From NCBI GenBank assembly GCA_014208095.1, contig JACHMT010000001.1:2480001-2544000 (forward strand): a stretch of DNA of 64,000 bases. Reading direction: 5' to 3'. The notes under the pieces are model-generated. The model ran no database searches. It saw only the letters and a program-made list of their open reading frames with translations, and was not told the DNA's origin. The stretch's first letter is position 1; every line of letters begins with the position of its first letter. Source of the stretch: Actinospineispora eucalypti (GTDB lineage: Bacteria > Actinomycetota > Actinomycetes > Mycobacteriales > Pseudonocardiaceae). A program made the position numbers and the translations under genes. Shown here one piece after another: positions 27,018 through 34,971 of the stretch.

Positions 27018-27503
27018 TCAGATCTGGATGCCTTCGACCCCATTGCTCTGATCACGGCGAATGGCGCTATGCCGGTAGAGTGCGTTAGCAAATACTGTGA
27101 TTGGGTACTCGTTCAGAACATACACTCCGAACTCATGTCCATAACGGACTTTTACGAAGTACTCGCTGACCACTGGTAGTAACTCGCTGAGAACGGGAGT
27201 GCTCAGGGACTCGGTGTAGTACTGGTTGACGGCCTGTCGGTCCTCCTCTGTGAGCAGCGAGTACAGGGCGTCCAGCTTATGCGTCTTGGGTGGCGCTCCG
27301 CCTTCACCGAGGAGGAGCGACTTCATAAACAGTTCGGCAGATAGGCAAAGATTGACGACAGCCGGTCCTACGAGGCTTTGGTTGACTCTAGGCCCAACCG
27401 CAATGGATAGTAGGCATCTTCGGCCGGCAAGGTAGAAGCCTTGCGCGAGGTGGTAGACGGTGACCGGATCTTTGGGTGCCGGTCCCGTCATATTCAGGGT
27501 CAT
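27018..27503 (-). CDS. HEPN-like helical protein (AICE cargo)
   Basis: 161 aa, all-alpha. The segment VNLCLSAELFMKSLLLGEGG followed by KTHKLDALYSLLTEEDRQAV resembles HEPN-domain proteins (membrane-poor helical pair, then a short K-x-H-x-L block). The canonical RNase motif R-x4-6-H is not visible, so it may be a non-catalytic HEPN or a different family. ATG 27503 preferred; a GTG 21 bases upstream is possible. Lower GC than the element backbone, suggesting separately acquired cargo. A role in defence or abortive infection is only a possibility. Confidence 0.5.
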   Translation of the reverse strand: MTLNMTGPAPKDPVTVYHLAQGFYLAGRRCLLSIAVGPRVNQSLVGPAVVNLCLSAELFMKSLLLGEGGAPPKTHKLDALYSLLTEEDRQAVNQYYTESLSTPVLSELLPVVSEYFVKVRYGHEFGVYVLNEYPITVFANALYRHSAIRRDQSNGVEGIQI

Positions 27504-27815
27504 GCTCACTTCTACGCCGTCCACGGCGGGACTCTACTGATTCGAGGATCCGTAGACAGGTCTGAGCGCTACGCCGTACCCCCTTGGAGTAATGACGCTT
27601 CCAGTACTCAGGTGGTCGTAGAGGTGCGCCTCTCCTCTGCCTTCGTGGCTGCGTTGTGGTCGCCGGCCGCGAGGTGGCAGCCCGGTGCGCCCGGTGACCG
27701 GCCGGCAGGCCGCACGCGCCGGGCGCACGTAGAGGGCTGCCTCTGGGGGTGGGCCGGCAGCGGCGCCGACGGCGCCGCCTTGAAGAAGAAGAGAAACTCT
27801 GAACGCGCGGGGAGG
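27504..27815 (-). other. Non-coding stretch with hairpins
   Basis: No supported gene in 312 bp. Contains inverted arms GTGCGCCCGG (27685-27694) and CCGGGCGCAC (27719-27728), and a second GC-rich inverted sequence at about 27755-27778. Both lie downstream of the HAD gene and probably terminate the GntR-HAD operon. Confidence 0.45.
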
Positions 27816-28493
27816 TCACGCAGCTTGGAGCGCGTCAGTGACCTCGGCAAGGGAGGACACCAGGGCGTCAGGCCGCGCGTCCCGTAGAGATTCGAGCTTC
27901 TGTGGCTTGTTGGCGAACGCGATGGAGCGCGCGCCGAACCGCTGTGCGGCCTGCATGTCTGTCACGGAGTCCCCGAGTAGGACGCATGCAGCCGGGGTGG
28001 CCCCGAGTTCCTCTGCTGCGACCTGCAACAGGTGCACGTCGGGCTTGAGCAGTGCGGGATCCGGGTCTGTGCGGGCGATGATGCCTCGAAGGAGGTGCGT
28101 CAGGCCTTGGATGTCCAGGAAGGCTCGCGCGGCGCGTGCGGAGTTGTTGCTGACGATGGTCACGGTGTGGCCAGAGCGGACCAGGGTGTCCAGCATGGGG
28201 GACAGGTGGGGAGTGGCTGGGGCACCGCTGACGCCCTTGAGCTCGAGTTCGGCGAGGGTTCGTTCCGCTGCGGCGCTGTGTTGAGGAGCGCGCTCGGCAA
28301 CGAAGTACAGCAACTCGAATGGGTCGGCGGACTGGCCCAGTTCCGACGGAACCGCCAGGCCGAGTCCTCGGAGGGAACTGGCGAGTGCCTCGGTCGCCTG
28401 CGCGCTCGTGATGCTGCTGAATACGGCGCAGACTGGGCCGTCGAAATCCAGCAGCACGTGCGGCGTCTCGGAGAGCAGCGTGCGAAGGGTCAC
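27816..28493 (-). CDS. HAD-superfamily hydrolase
   Basis: 225 aa from GTG 28493, which overlaps the stop of the GntR gene (GTGA). HAD motifs in order: I DFDGPVCAVF (about residues 18-27), II TIVSNNS, III Lys in LLKPDV, IV LLGDSVTDMQAA, with a helical cap between I and II. A phosphatase of the phosphoglycolate/beta-phosphoglucomutase-like subgroup. Its tight coupling to the GntR/UTRA regulator suggests that it processes a phosphorylated ligand sensed by that regulator (inference). Confidence 0.85.
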   Translation of the reverse strand: MTLRTLLSETPHVLLDFDGPVCAVFSSITSAQATEALASSLRGLGLAVPSELGQSADPFELLYFVAERAPQHSAAAERTLAELELKGVSGAPATPHLSPMLDTLVRSGHTVTIVSNNSARAARAFLDIQGLTHLLRGIIARTDPDPALLKPDVHLLQVAAEELGATPAACVLLGDSVTDMQAAQRFGARSIAFANKPQKLESLRDARPDALVSSLAEVTDALQAA

Positions 28494-29335
28494 GGGGTGC
28501 GCTCGCGGGCGACGGTGGACCAGAGGCTGTCGAACCACATGCGCGACTGCTGGACGTACTGGGACGCCATCGTCTCCGGGTCTGCCTCGGCGCTGTGGTG
28601 GAAGAGGATGGTGTCCTTGCCCATCAGGTCCCAGATCGCTGTGGGCTCGCCGGCGAGTTTGACCGTGTGCTCCTGGACTGGGTAGTAGCCGAAGAACGCT
28701 TCGCTGCCGTTGATCAAGTAGAGCTTGAACAATGGCACGGTTGGGCAGAACCGAAGCTCGGCTTCGGCGGTGTCGACCAGGCCCAGCTCGCCGAGTTCCT
28801 GTGTTGCTTCCACGATCGCGTGGGTGTGCCGCTCCATGATCTTGAGCGCACGTTGCCGGAACTCGGGGCTGTCGGCCAGGTCTTCGACTCGGCATGGCAA
28901 CGACCACGGCTGTGCAGGGTCCGGTACGAGTAGGCGAATCCGGATCGAGTTGGGGCGTACTCGACCGGCGCGGATCTTGTCCAGCGGTTCCGCGATCGCG
29001 CCGTGCAAGGTCTCCCCGGAGAAGCCGGCGAAGTCCACGGTCACGTCGGCCTGCTCGAATGCGCGCTCCAGGTGAGGCCGAAGGCCGACCGGGCGCTCTG
29101 TGCGTTCCCGGACGAACACCCCGCTGCCCTGGCGGGACACGATCAGCCCCTCCTCACGCAGTAGCCGGATCGCCTGCTGCACGGTCATGCGGGCAACGCC
29201 GTACCGCTTCGCCAGCTCCGGGCCGGATGGCAGCTTCTCGCCGGGCTGGAAGGTCCGCGTGAGGATCGCCGCGCGGAGTGAGTTCGCGACCTGCTGATAC
29301 GGCGGTCGTGGGTCGTCGGGGTCCAGGTTCTCCAT
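28490..29335 (-). CDS. GntR/UTRA-family regulator of the AICE
   Basis: 281 aa. Winged-helix GntR domain at about 10-75 (YQQVANSLRAAILTRTFQPGEKLPSG, YGVARMTVQQAIRLLREEGLI, GSGVFVRER), then a UTRA-like ligand domain. ATG 29335 is the first good in-frame start; AGGGAGGAG is 15 bases upstream. It is divergent from the SCO3933-type gene across a promoter with at least three GCTAGGCAAG-type repeats, the expected arrangement for the element's main repressor. Confidence 0.88.
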   Translation of the reverse strand: MENLDPDDPRPPYQQVANSLRAAILTRTFQPGEKLPSGPELAKRYGVARMTVQQAIRLLREEGLIVSRQGSGVFVRERTERPVGLRPHLERAFEQADVTVDFAGFSGETLHGAIAEPLDKIRAGRVRPNSIRIRLLVPDPAQPWSLPCRVEDLADSPEFRQRALKIMERHTHAIVEATQELGELGLVDTAEAELRFCPTVPLFKLYLINGSEAFFGYYPVQEHTVKLAGEPTAIWDLMGKDTILFHHSAEADPETMASQYVQQSRMWFDSLWSTVARERTP

Positions 29336-29349
29336 GCCTTCATCGTAGG

Positions 29350-29440
29350 GCTCCTCCCTAGCCAGGCCAAGCAACCTAGGCAAGTGTGTTGACATGGCTA
29401 GGCAGGTTAGGTAACTTGGTACCTGGCTAGACAAGCTGAA
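29350..29440. promoter_or_regulatory. Central promoter and operator repeats of the AICE
   Basis: A + strand promoter is readable: TTGACA (29389-29394), 17-bp spacer, TAACTT (29412-29417). It is interleaved with copies of (G/C)CTAGrCAAG: CCTAGGCAAG near 29375-29384, GCTAGGCAGG near 29398-29407, GCTAGACAAG near 29423-29432, and an inverted TAGCCAGG near 29359. A GntR dimer bound here would block the promoter and shut off the element's excision and transfer genes. Confidence 0.65.
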
Positions 29441-29465
29441 CAACTACGAAGGGAGGAACGGACCG

Positions 29466-29849
29466 ATGCGAGACATCCCAGTGGCGCTGAACGGGTTCCG
29501 GTTGACCGTGGTGGAGGCGCCGGAGGTGAAGCAGAAGCGTGATGGTTCGGGTCCGGTGACGGATCGGAACGGGGCGACTCAGTTTGTGGTGTCGCTGTTT
29601 GTGAAGCAGCGGCCGGTGGCGGGGCAGCGGACTCCGAAGGGTGAGGAGATCCGGGTAACCCTGGCGTCGGATCCCGGTGAGGGTTTCGGCGAGGGTGAGT
29701 GGGTCGAGTTGATCGACGCGCGGGTGAATGCGTGGGAGATGCGCGATGAGGAGACGGGTCGGGTGTCGTCGGGTCTGGCGTTTAAGGCGCTGGGTATGAA
29801 GTTGACCGGTACGGAGCCGGTGGCGGTTTCGGCGGCCTCGGAGAAGTAA
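29466..29849 (+). CDS. SCO3933-family regulatory protein
   Basis: 127 aa. MRDIPVALNGFRLTVVEAPEVKQK at the N-terminus and WVELIDARVNAWEMRDEETGRVSSGLAFKA later are typical of the SCO3933 family carried by SLP1/pSAM2-type elements. Strong AGGGAGG 9 bases before the ATG. First gene after the main promoter, so it is expressed on derepression. The molecular role of the family is not settled; proposed regulator or replication/transfer accessory. Confidence 0.85.
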   Translation: MRDIPVALNGFRLTVVEAPEVKQKRDGSGPVTDRNGATQFVVSLFVKQRPVAGQRTPKGEEIRVTLASDPGEGFGEGEWVELIDARVNAWEMRDEETGRVSSGLAFKALGMKLTGTEPVAVSAASEK

Positions 29850-30023
29850 GCGGCGGTACCGGGCGCGGCTGAGCATTCGGCCGGTCGCGCTCCGGAGTGG
29901 TTGATCGATAGTTCTTTGACAATTCCACAGTGGATACCCCCATGCCAAAAACCGGCGCCATTCATGCGCGCCGGGAGTGACAGCAACGTGTGCGGAAACG
30001 AGCTGGAGAGGAGGTGTGGAGCG

Positions 30024-30143
30024 TTGGAATGCGGAACGTGCGCGGGGACGGGCGATTGCCTGGCCTGCGAAGAGGACGAGTTCTGTGACATCTGCCGTGA
30101 CAGCGGGGAATGCCCGGAGTGCGGCGGTACCGGCGACGAATAG
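30024..30143 (+). CDS. Small CxxC zinc-finger protein (DnaJ-like repeats)
   Basis: 39 aa if it starts at TTG 30024, chosen because AGGAGG stands 9 bases before it; an in-frame ATG at 29964 would give 59 aa. Contains four CxxC pairs with CAGTG and CGGTG spacing like the zinc-finger region of DnaJ (CGTCAGTGDC, CLAC, CDIC, CPECGGTG). Likely binds two zinc ions. Small zinc proteins of this kind occur in AICE backbones; role unknown. Confidence 0.5.
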   Translation: MECGTCAGTGDCLACEEDEFCDICRDSGECPECGGTGDE

Positions 30144-30154
30144 GAGGTCTGTAG

Positions 30155-30403
30155 ATGAGTGCAACGAGTACGGCACGGCGAACGGAAACCAACACGAGCG
30201 GGAGCGGAAACGACATGAATAACGGCACGGAGGTCAGGGCGCCGAAGCAGCGGGGTGTGGGGCGGCTGGTGCGTCGGCTGGAGCGGGAGCGCCGGCAGTG
30301 GACTCGGCCGGAGGAGCGGGAGATCCCGACCGAGCAGGCGTGGCGGGCCGGGGTGGCTGAGGGCATCCGGCTGTCGCAGGTCGCGATCCGGAAGGGCGTG
30401 TGA
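30155..30403 (+). CDS. Small basic AICE protein
   Basis: 82 aa with AGGAGG before the ATG at 30155. Disordered Ser/Thr-rich first 20 residues, then basic helix GVGRLVRRLERERRQW and a C-terminal helix AWRAGVAEGIRLSQVAI. No family recognised. Nucleic-acid binding is possible from the charge. Part of the main AICE transcript. Confidence 0.55.
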   Translation: MSATSTARRTETNTSGSGNDMNNGTEVRAPKQRGVGRLVRRLERERRQWTRPEEREIPTEQAWRAGVAEGIRLSQVAIRKGV

Positions 30404-30406
30404 CCC

Positions 30407-30760
30407 ATGGCCGACACGACGGGACGGGTCCGGCCGGAGTGCACCCCGGAGCAGGTTGGGACGGCGGTGGACGCGCTGTACACGGAGGCGCGAAACCGGC
30501 CGCGGCCTGAGGAGACTCCGAGCTGGGAGGAGCTGATCGAGGCGGCGCGCTGGCGGATGGACTGGTACGAGCGGCTGCGGGTGCAGTGGGGCCGGCTCGG
30601 TGAGTGGGCGCTGCTGACGGGTCAGCCGCACGTGGTGTGGCGGGCCGTCCTCGACGCCGAGTGGTTGGCGTCGAGCAGGGTGCTGGAAGCCGAGGCCGAT
30701 GTGGTCCAGCGGCAGCGCGCGGCGGCGGCGAAGGCTGCCAGGGCCGGGGCGGTGGCGTGA
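30407..30760 (+). CDS. AICE hypothetical protein
   Basis: 117 aa, mainly helical, with Trp-rich centre (SWEELIEAARWRMDWYERLRVQWGRLGEWALL) and an alanine-rich C-terminal helix that looks coiled-coil (EADVVQRQRAAAAKAARA). Starts 3 bp after the previous stop and overlaps the next start (TGATG). Unknown function. Confidence 0.6.
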   Translation: MADTTGRVRPECTPEQVGTAVDALYTEARNRPRPEETPSWEELIEAARWRMDWYERLRVQWGRLGEWALLTGQPHVVWRAVLDAEWLASSRVLEAEADVVQRQRAAAAKAARAGAVA

Positions 30761-31059
30761 TGGCTACCGCGTTGTCGACGGTGGCGGCGGCGAAGATGAA
30801 TTTGCGGCCGGTGAACCAGCGCGCTTTGCGGAAGTATCAGGAGTTTTGGAAGTCGCTGGTGCTGCTGGATGTGGCGATGGGCGATATCGAGAAGCTCATC
30901 AACGAGGCCGCCGACCATAAGGCGACGGTGGCGAGTTACCGGATTCCGGACGCCGAGGAGTTGATGAAGGCGGCGAAGAAGGCAGGCCGTTCGCTGCAGA
31001 TCATGGTGACCGCGTCGAAGAAGTGGGAGGCCGAACTGGTCTCCCGCGAATGGAAATAA
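30760..31059 (+). CDS. AICE hypothetical protein
   Basis: 99 aa, helical; ATG overlaps the upstream TGA. Segment RKYQEFWKSLVLLDVAMGDIEKLINEAADHK suggests an amphipathic helix pair. Unknown function; translationally coupled to its neighbour, so both may form one complex. Confidence 0.6.
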   Translation: MATALSTVAAAKMNLRPVNQRALRKYQEFWKSLVLLDVAMGDIEKLINEAADHKATVASYRIPDAEELMKAAKKAGRSLQIMVTASKKWEAELVSREWK

Positions 31060-31071
31060 AGGGGGAGCGGT

Positions 31072-31257
31072 ATGTCTCGCAGGGTGGACGGCGCGCTGGA
31101 AGAACTCGATGTCGCCATGAAGCAACTCCGCAAGGCGGTACACGGCATCCCGTACCGGGCGGGTGGGTTCAAGAACACGCATCACAAGCTCGCGCTGGAT
31201 ATGGCGATGTTGACGGTGCTGATTGATTCGGCCCGACCCCGTTTCCCGAGAAGGTGA
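31072..31257 (+). CDS. Small AICE protein
   Basis: 61 aa, GGGGGAG 5 bases before the ATG. Helical, basic and short (GALEELDVAMKQLRKAVHGIPYRAGGF). No family recognised. Confidence 0.5.
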   Translation: MSRRVDGALEELDVAMKQLRKAVHGIPYRAGGFKNTHHKLALDMAMLTVLIDSARPRFPRR

Positions 31258-31372
31258 ATGAGGGTGGGGTGGGTGCCCGCCGGTGATCTTGGCGGATACG
31301 ACGGCGGGCACCCGCTCTACCTGCCTGAACCAAACCCGAAATTGCGACGAATTCTGATTGAGGTGGGTAGTG

Positions 31373-32779
31373 ATGAGTAAGGGTAACGGATACAAGCCGG
31401 GGGGCCGGGCCACGCGCCCGACCGGCCGGGACATGAAGACCCTGGCGTGGCTGTGGCGCCACCCGCTGGTGTGGTCGGTGCCGGTCGTGCTGGTGGCCGG
31501 GTGGGCGCGCTACGGCTGGCTGCCGGTCGCCTACACCCTCGCCGGTGCGGTGGGCGTGCTGGTGGTGTGGTGGCGGGTTCATCCGCCCACGTTCGACCGG
31601 TGGGTGTTGCCGACGCTGCGGGCGTTCAAGCGGCGGTGGTGGGACTACCGGGGCGGTTTGTGGGGTGCGCTGTTGTTCGAGTGCGACCTGACCCGGGACA
31701 ACCGGCTGACCGGTGAGGTGCTGGTGCCTCGCCTGGAGCGGGTGCGGGCGGTCACACCGTCGATTGATGTGCTGCGGGTCCGCATGGTCCGTGGCCAGGA
31801 CCTGCGGGCGTGGACGGACCGGTCGGAGGCGCTGGCCGAGGCGTTGTGCGCGCACCGGGTCGCGGTGGCCAAGGCCAAGCCCGGCCGGTTGACGGTGGTT
31901 GTCGAGCGGGAAAACCCGTTCGCGGTGCCGCTGCCGGCTCCGGAGATTCCGACCTCGGTGGAGGAGGTGGACCTGTCTGCGCTGGACATCGGGGATGACG
32001 AGTTCGGCCAGCCGGTCCTGGTCTCGGTCACCGGTACCTCGCATCTGTTCGTGGCGGGGGCGACCGGGACGGGGAAGAGTTCCACGATCTGGGGGCCGTT
32101 GCGGCAGATGGGTCCGATGATCCGCGACGGCTTGGTGCGGGTGCGGGTGATCGACCCGAAGGGCGGCACCGAAACCGAGATCGGGAAGGAGCTGTTCTAC
32201 CGGCGCGCGGTCACCATCGAGGACGCGCTGGAGCTGTTGCGGGAGGCGCGGGAGGACATGAAGGCGGCCCAGCAGCGGCTACGCGGGGACAAGATGCGCC
32301 GGGCGGTGCTCGGTCCGGATTCGCCGCAGGACCTGATCATGGTGGATGAGTTGGCGATGCTGACCGCGTTCGCCAGCCGCGGTGATCGGGGTGAGGCGAT
32401 CGCGCTGCTCTCGGAGATCATGACTCAGGGTCGGAACACGCTGTTCAACGTGGCCGGCTACGTCCAGGAACCGTCCAAGGACGTTGTGGAGATCCGGGAG
32501 CTGTTCACGACCCGCATCTGCCTCGGCGTGACCGCCGCCAGCCACGTGGACATGGCCCTGGGTGATGGGGCGCGGGACCGGGGCGCGCTGGCGGATGAGA
32601 TCCCGCTGGATGAGGAGCACGCGGGGATCGGGTTCCGGGTGGACAAGGGTTCTCGGTTGCCGCGTCGGCTGCGGCTGGGGCACACCACCGACGAGGACAT
32701 CACCGAACTGGTCAAGCGGTGTGCACCCCTGCCGCCGGCTGGGCTCGCGGTGGTCCGCAACACGGGGGAGGTGGCGTGA
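31373..32779 (+). CDS. FtsK/SpoIIIE-like conjugal DNA translocase (TraB/TraSA type)
   Basis: 468 aa. Two N-terminal membrane segments at about 24-60 (LVWSVPVVLVAGWARYGWL, AYTLAGAVGVLVVWWRV), then an FtsK motor domain: Walker A GATGTGKSST (about residue 230) and Walker B LIMVDELAML (about 325). Moves double-stranded element DNA between hyphae. ATG 31373 has GAGGTGGG 6 bases upstream. Next gene overlaps its stop (TGATG). The C-terminal gamma-like HTH of chromosomal FtsK is absent, as usual for AICE translocases. Confidence 0.9.
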   Translation: MSKGNGYKPGGRATRPTGRDMKTLAWLWRHPLVWSVPVVLVAGWARYGWLPVAYTLAGAVGVLVVWWRVHPPTFDRWVLPTLRAFKRRWWDYRGGLWGALLFECDLTRDNRLTGEVLVPRLERVRAVTPSIDVLRVRMVRGQDLRAWTDRSEALAEALCAHRVAVAKAKPGRLTVVVERENPFAVPLPAPEIPTSVEEVDLSALDIGDDEFGQPVLVSVTGTSHLFVAGATGTGKSSTIWGPLRQMGPMIRDGLVRVRVIDPKGGTETEIGKELFYRRAVTIEDALELLREAREDMKAAQQRLRGDKMRRAVLGPDSPQDLIMVDELAMLTAFASRGDRGEAIALLSEIMTQGRNTLFNVAGYVQEPSKDVVEIRELFTTRICLGVTAASHVDMALGDGARDRGALADEIPLDEEHAGIGFRVDKGSRLPRRLRLGHTTDEDITELVKRCAPLPPAGLAVVRNTGEVA

Positions 32780-32994
32780 TGTTGTCCACCACGGGATGGG
32801 TGCTCAAGACCTGGTTCAAGACCACCCTGTGGCTCGCGCTCGGGGTCGGGGCGGTGTGGCTGTTCACCGAGGACACCGGGTATCTGACCGTCGCCATCAT
32901 CGCCGCTGTCCTCGCCGAGGTCTGGACGATCCGGTCACTGTGCCGGGAGTGGCTCACCGAGGCCGAGGTCTGGTGTTGGTGGTGGCCCAAATGA
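32779..32994 (+). CDS. SpdB-like small membrane protein
   Basis: 71 aa with two membrane helices (TTLWLALGVGAVWLF and YLTVAIIAAVLAEVW) and a Trp-rich C-terminus (WCWWWPK). Overlaps the translocase stop. Position and topology match Spd proteins that help plasmid spread between compartments of recipient mycelium. Confidence 0.6.
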   Translation: MLSTTGWVLKTWFKTTLWLALGVGAVWLFTEDTGYLTVAIIAAVLAEVWTIRSLCREWLTEAEVWCWWWPK

Positions 32995-33021
32995 CCCGGT
33001 AGCGGTCCGGCGGTCGCGGTG

Positions 33022-33054
33022 CCCCTCAACCCCAGCAGACCACGTGTTGAGGGG
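33022..33054 (+). terminator. Hairpin after the transfer genes
   Basis: Perfect 9-bp arms CCCCTCAAC (33022-33030) and GTTGAGGGG (33046-33054). No U tract, but placed directly after the SpdB-like gene. Confidence 0.5.
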
Positions 33055-33153
33055 TTGCCGGGTCCGTCCGGACCAAACCAGGTTGCGCCCGGCCGACGGC
33101 TCATCCGACCAAGAACGTTCCGTCGACCGGGCCACTCCCTCAGGAGCAGGCCC

Positions 33154-33309
33154 ATGTTTACCAGAAAAGACCCGTTCAAAGACCTGCCCGTCGTCACCCG
33201 CGAGGAGATGTTCGAGCAGAAGAACAGCTCTCGCCGTACCGCCGCTGACGACCAGCGAGCACAGGAACGGCGCGAGCAGGAAGCCCGGGACGTCGGCTGG
33301 CGCCGATAA
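33154..33309 (+). CDS. Small charged AICE protein
   Basis: 51 aa, CAGGAG 7 bases before the ATG at 33154. Highly charged with a predicted single helix (EEMFEQKNSSRRTAADDQRAQERREQEARDVGW). No family recognised. Followed at once by a U-tailed terminator, so it forms its own short unit. Confidence 0.5.
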   Translation: MFTRKDPFKDLPVVTREEMFEQKNSSRRTAADDQRAQERREQEARDVGWRR

Positions 33310-33333
33310 CCCGAGGTAGGCACCACCTTCAAG

Positions 33334-33377
33334 GGGGGGCCAGCCGTCACACCGGGCGGCCGGCCTCCCTCTTTTTT
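33334..33377 (+). terminator. Rho-independent terminator
   Basis: Stem 33334-33346 with 33357-33369 (GC-rich, two imperfect pairs), followed by a run of six T at 33372-33377. One of the few classical U-tailed terminators in the window; it separates the transfer genes from rep-xis-int. Confidence 0.7.
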
Positions 33378-33415
33378 GTCCACTTTCCGTTAGTGAAGCT
33401 AAGGACTTGATACCT

Positions 33416-34759
33416 ATGACTGTTGATGTTGACCAGCCGATCCGGGACCGGATCACCGCGCTGGACTTCCAGCGCTGGCGCTCGAAGGTGTACGCCACCG
33501 GGGGATGCGCCAAGCCCGTCAAGCTCGCCGGCTACGGCGCGCTCATCGCCCCGGACGGGACGCTGTTGCAGGAACGCGCCGGGCAGATCTACACCCCGTG
33601 CGGCAACCGCCGGGAGACCGTCTGCCCGGCGTGTTCGCACCGGTACGCGGCGGACGCTTTTCACCTGCTGCGCGCGGGGTTGTCCGGCGGCCACAAGCAG
33701 GTCCCCACCACGGTGACCGGGCACCCGAGGGTGTTCCTCACGCTGACCGCGCCGTCGTTCGGGCCGGTGCACTCCCGCCGGGTCACCCGCACCGGCCGCG
33801 TCATCCCCTGCGGATGCCGGGAACGTCACCACGCGGATGACCCGCGTGTCGGGGCGGCGATCGACCCGGAGGGCTATGACTACGTGGGGGCGGTGCTGTG
33901 GCAGGCACATGCCGGGAAGCTCTGGCACCGGTTCGTCATCGCCCTGCGTCGCGCGCTCGCGGTCCGGCTCGGGGTGCCCGGCCGGCTGTTCGGCCACGTA
34001 GCGCGGCTGTCCTACGCCAAGGTGGCCGAGTACCAGCGGCGGGGCCTGGTCCACTTCCACGCGGCGATCCGGCTGGATGGGCCGGACGGTCCCACCGACC
34101 AGCCACCCGCTGGCCTGACTTCCGAGGTGTTGCGGGAGGCGCTCCTGGAAGCGGCCGGCACCACGCTGGGTGTCTGCCGGCCGGACGGGACCGACCTGGA
34201 GATCGGGTGGGGCGTCCAGCTCGACATCCGCGACATCACCACCACGGCGGCCGAGCAGATCCAGGACGCGGACGGGGAGATCAGCGAAGCACGCCTGGCG
34301 GGGTACATCGCCAAGTACGCCACCAAGGGCACCGGGAAGATGGAGGCGGCGGACCGGCCGATCCGGTCGGAGTACGACCTGGCGCACCTGGAGCTGACCC
34401 CGCACCACCGCAAGATCATCGAAACGGTGTGGGAACTCGGCGGCCTACCCGAGTACGCCGGGCTGAACCTGCGCAAGTGGGCGCACATGCTCGGCTTCCG
34501 AGGCCACTTCCTCACCAAATCCCAGCGCTACTCCACCACCTTCCGCGCGATCCGCGCCGAGCAGCACCGGTTCCAAATCGGGCACACCCTCACCGAGCTG
34601 GGCGCTGACCTGGACCCGGACCAGGTGATCGTGGTCAACGACTGGAACGTCGTGAGCATCGGCCACCGCAACCACGCTGAGTACGAACTCGCGCACGCTA
34701 TCGGCGAACGCGCACGCCACCTACCCGGCGAGAAGACCAGGCGGGAGGTACAGCGATGA
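33416..34759 (+). CDS. Replication initiator (RepSA-like, rolling circle)
   Basis: 447 aa. Motif 1 VFLTLTAPSFG (about residue 105), HUH-type metal motif RGLVHFHAAIRLDG (about 215) and motif 3 AGYIAKYATKG with the nucleophilic Tyr (about 300). A zinc-like CGNRRETVCPACSHRY lies near residue 62. ATG 33416 with AAGGA 10 bases upstream. Nicks the element's double-strand origin to begin rolling-circle replication after excision. Overlaps the excisionase start (ATGA). Confidence 0.9.
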   Translation: MTVDVDQPIRDRITALDFQRWRSKVYATGGCAKPVKLAGYGALIAPDGTLLQERAGQIYTPCGNRRETVCPACSHRYAADAFHLLRAGLSGGHKQVPTTVTGHPRVFLTLTAPSFGPVHSRRVTRTGRVIPCGCRERHHADDPRVGAAIDPEGYDYVGAVLWQAHAGKLWHRFVIALRRALAVRLGVPGRLFGHVARLSYAKVAEYQRRGLVHFHAAIRLDGPDGPTDQPPAGLTSEVLREALLEAAGTTLGVCRPDGTDLEIGWGVQLDIRDITTTAAEQIQDADGEISEARLAGYIAKYATKGTGKMEAADRPIRSEYDLAHLELTPHHRKIIETVWELGGLPEYAGLNLRKWAHMLGFRGHFLTKSQRYSTTFRAIRAEQHRFQIGHTLTELGADLDPDQVIVVNDWNVVSIGHRNHAEYELAHAIGERARHLPGEKTRREVQR

Positions 34760-34971
34760 GCGGCTGGCGGGCAACTGCAGGGGAGGGGCGGCGTCTGTAC
34801 CGGGTGCCGGAGGCAATGCGGCTGCTCTCGCTGAGTCGGTCGGTGATCTACGAGCTGATTCGCTCTGGGCGACTTAGGTCCGTGACCGAGGGACGGGCGC
34901 GCCTGATCCCGGCGGCGGCGATCCAGGAGTACGTGGACCTGTTGGTCTCGGAATCGCGGAGGGCATCGTGA
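34756..34971 (+). CDS. Excisionase (Xis), AlpA/MerR-like HTH
   Basis: 71 aa. YRVPEAMRLLSLSRSVIYELIRSGRLRSVTEGRARLIP is the winged-HTH pattern of recombination directionality factors in AICEs. Start overlaps the rep stop and its stop overlaps the integrase GTG, so rep-xis-int is one coupled operon. Confidence 0.9.
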   Translation: MSGWRATAGEGRRLYRVPEAMRLLSLSRSVIYELIRSGRLRSVTEGRARLIPAAAIQEYVDLLVSESRRAS

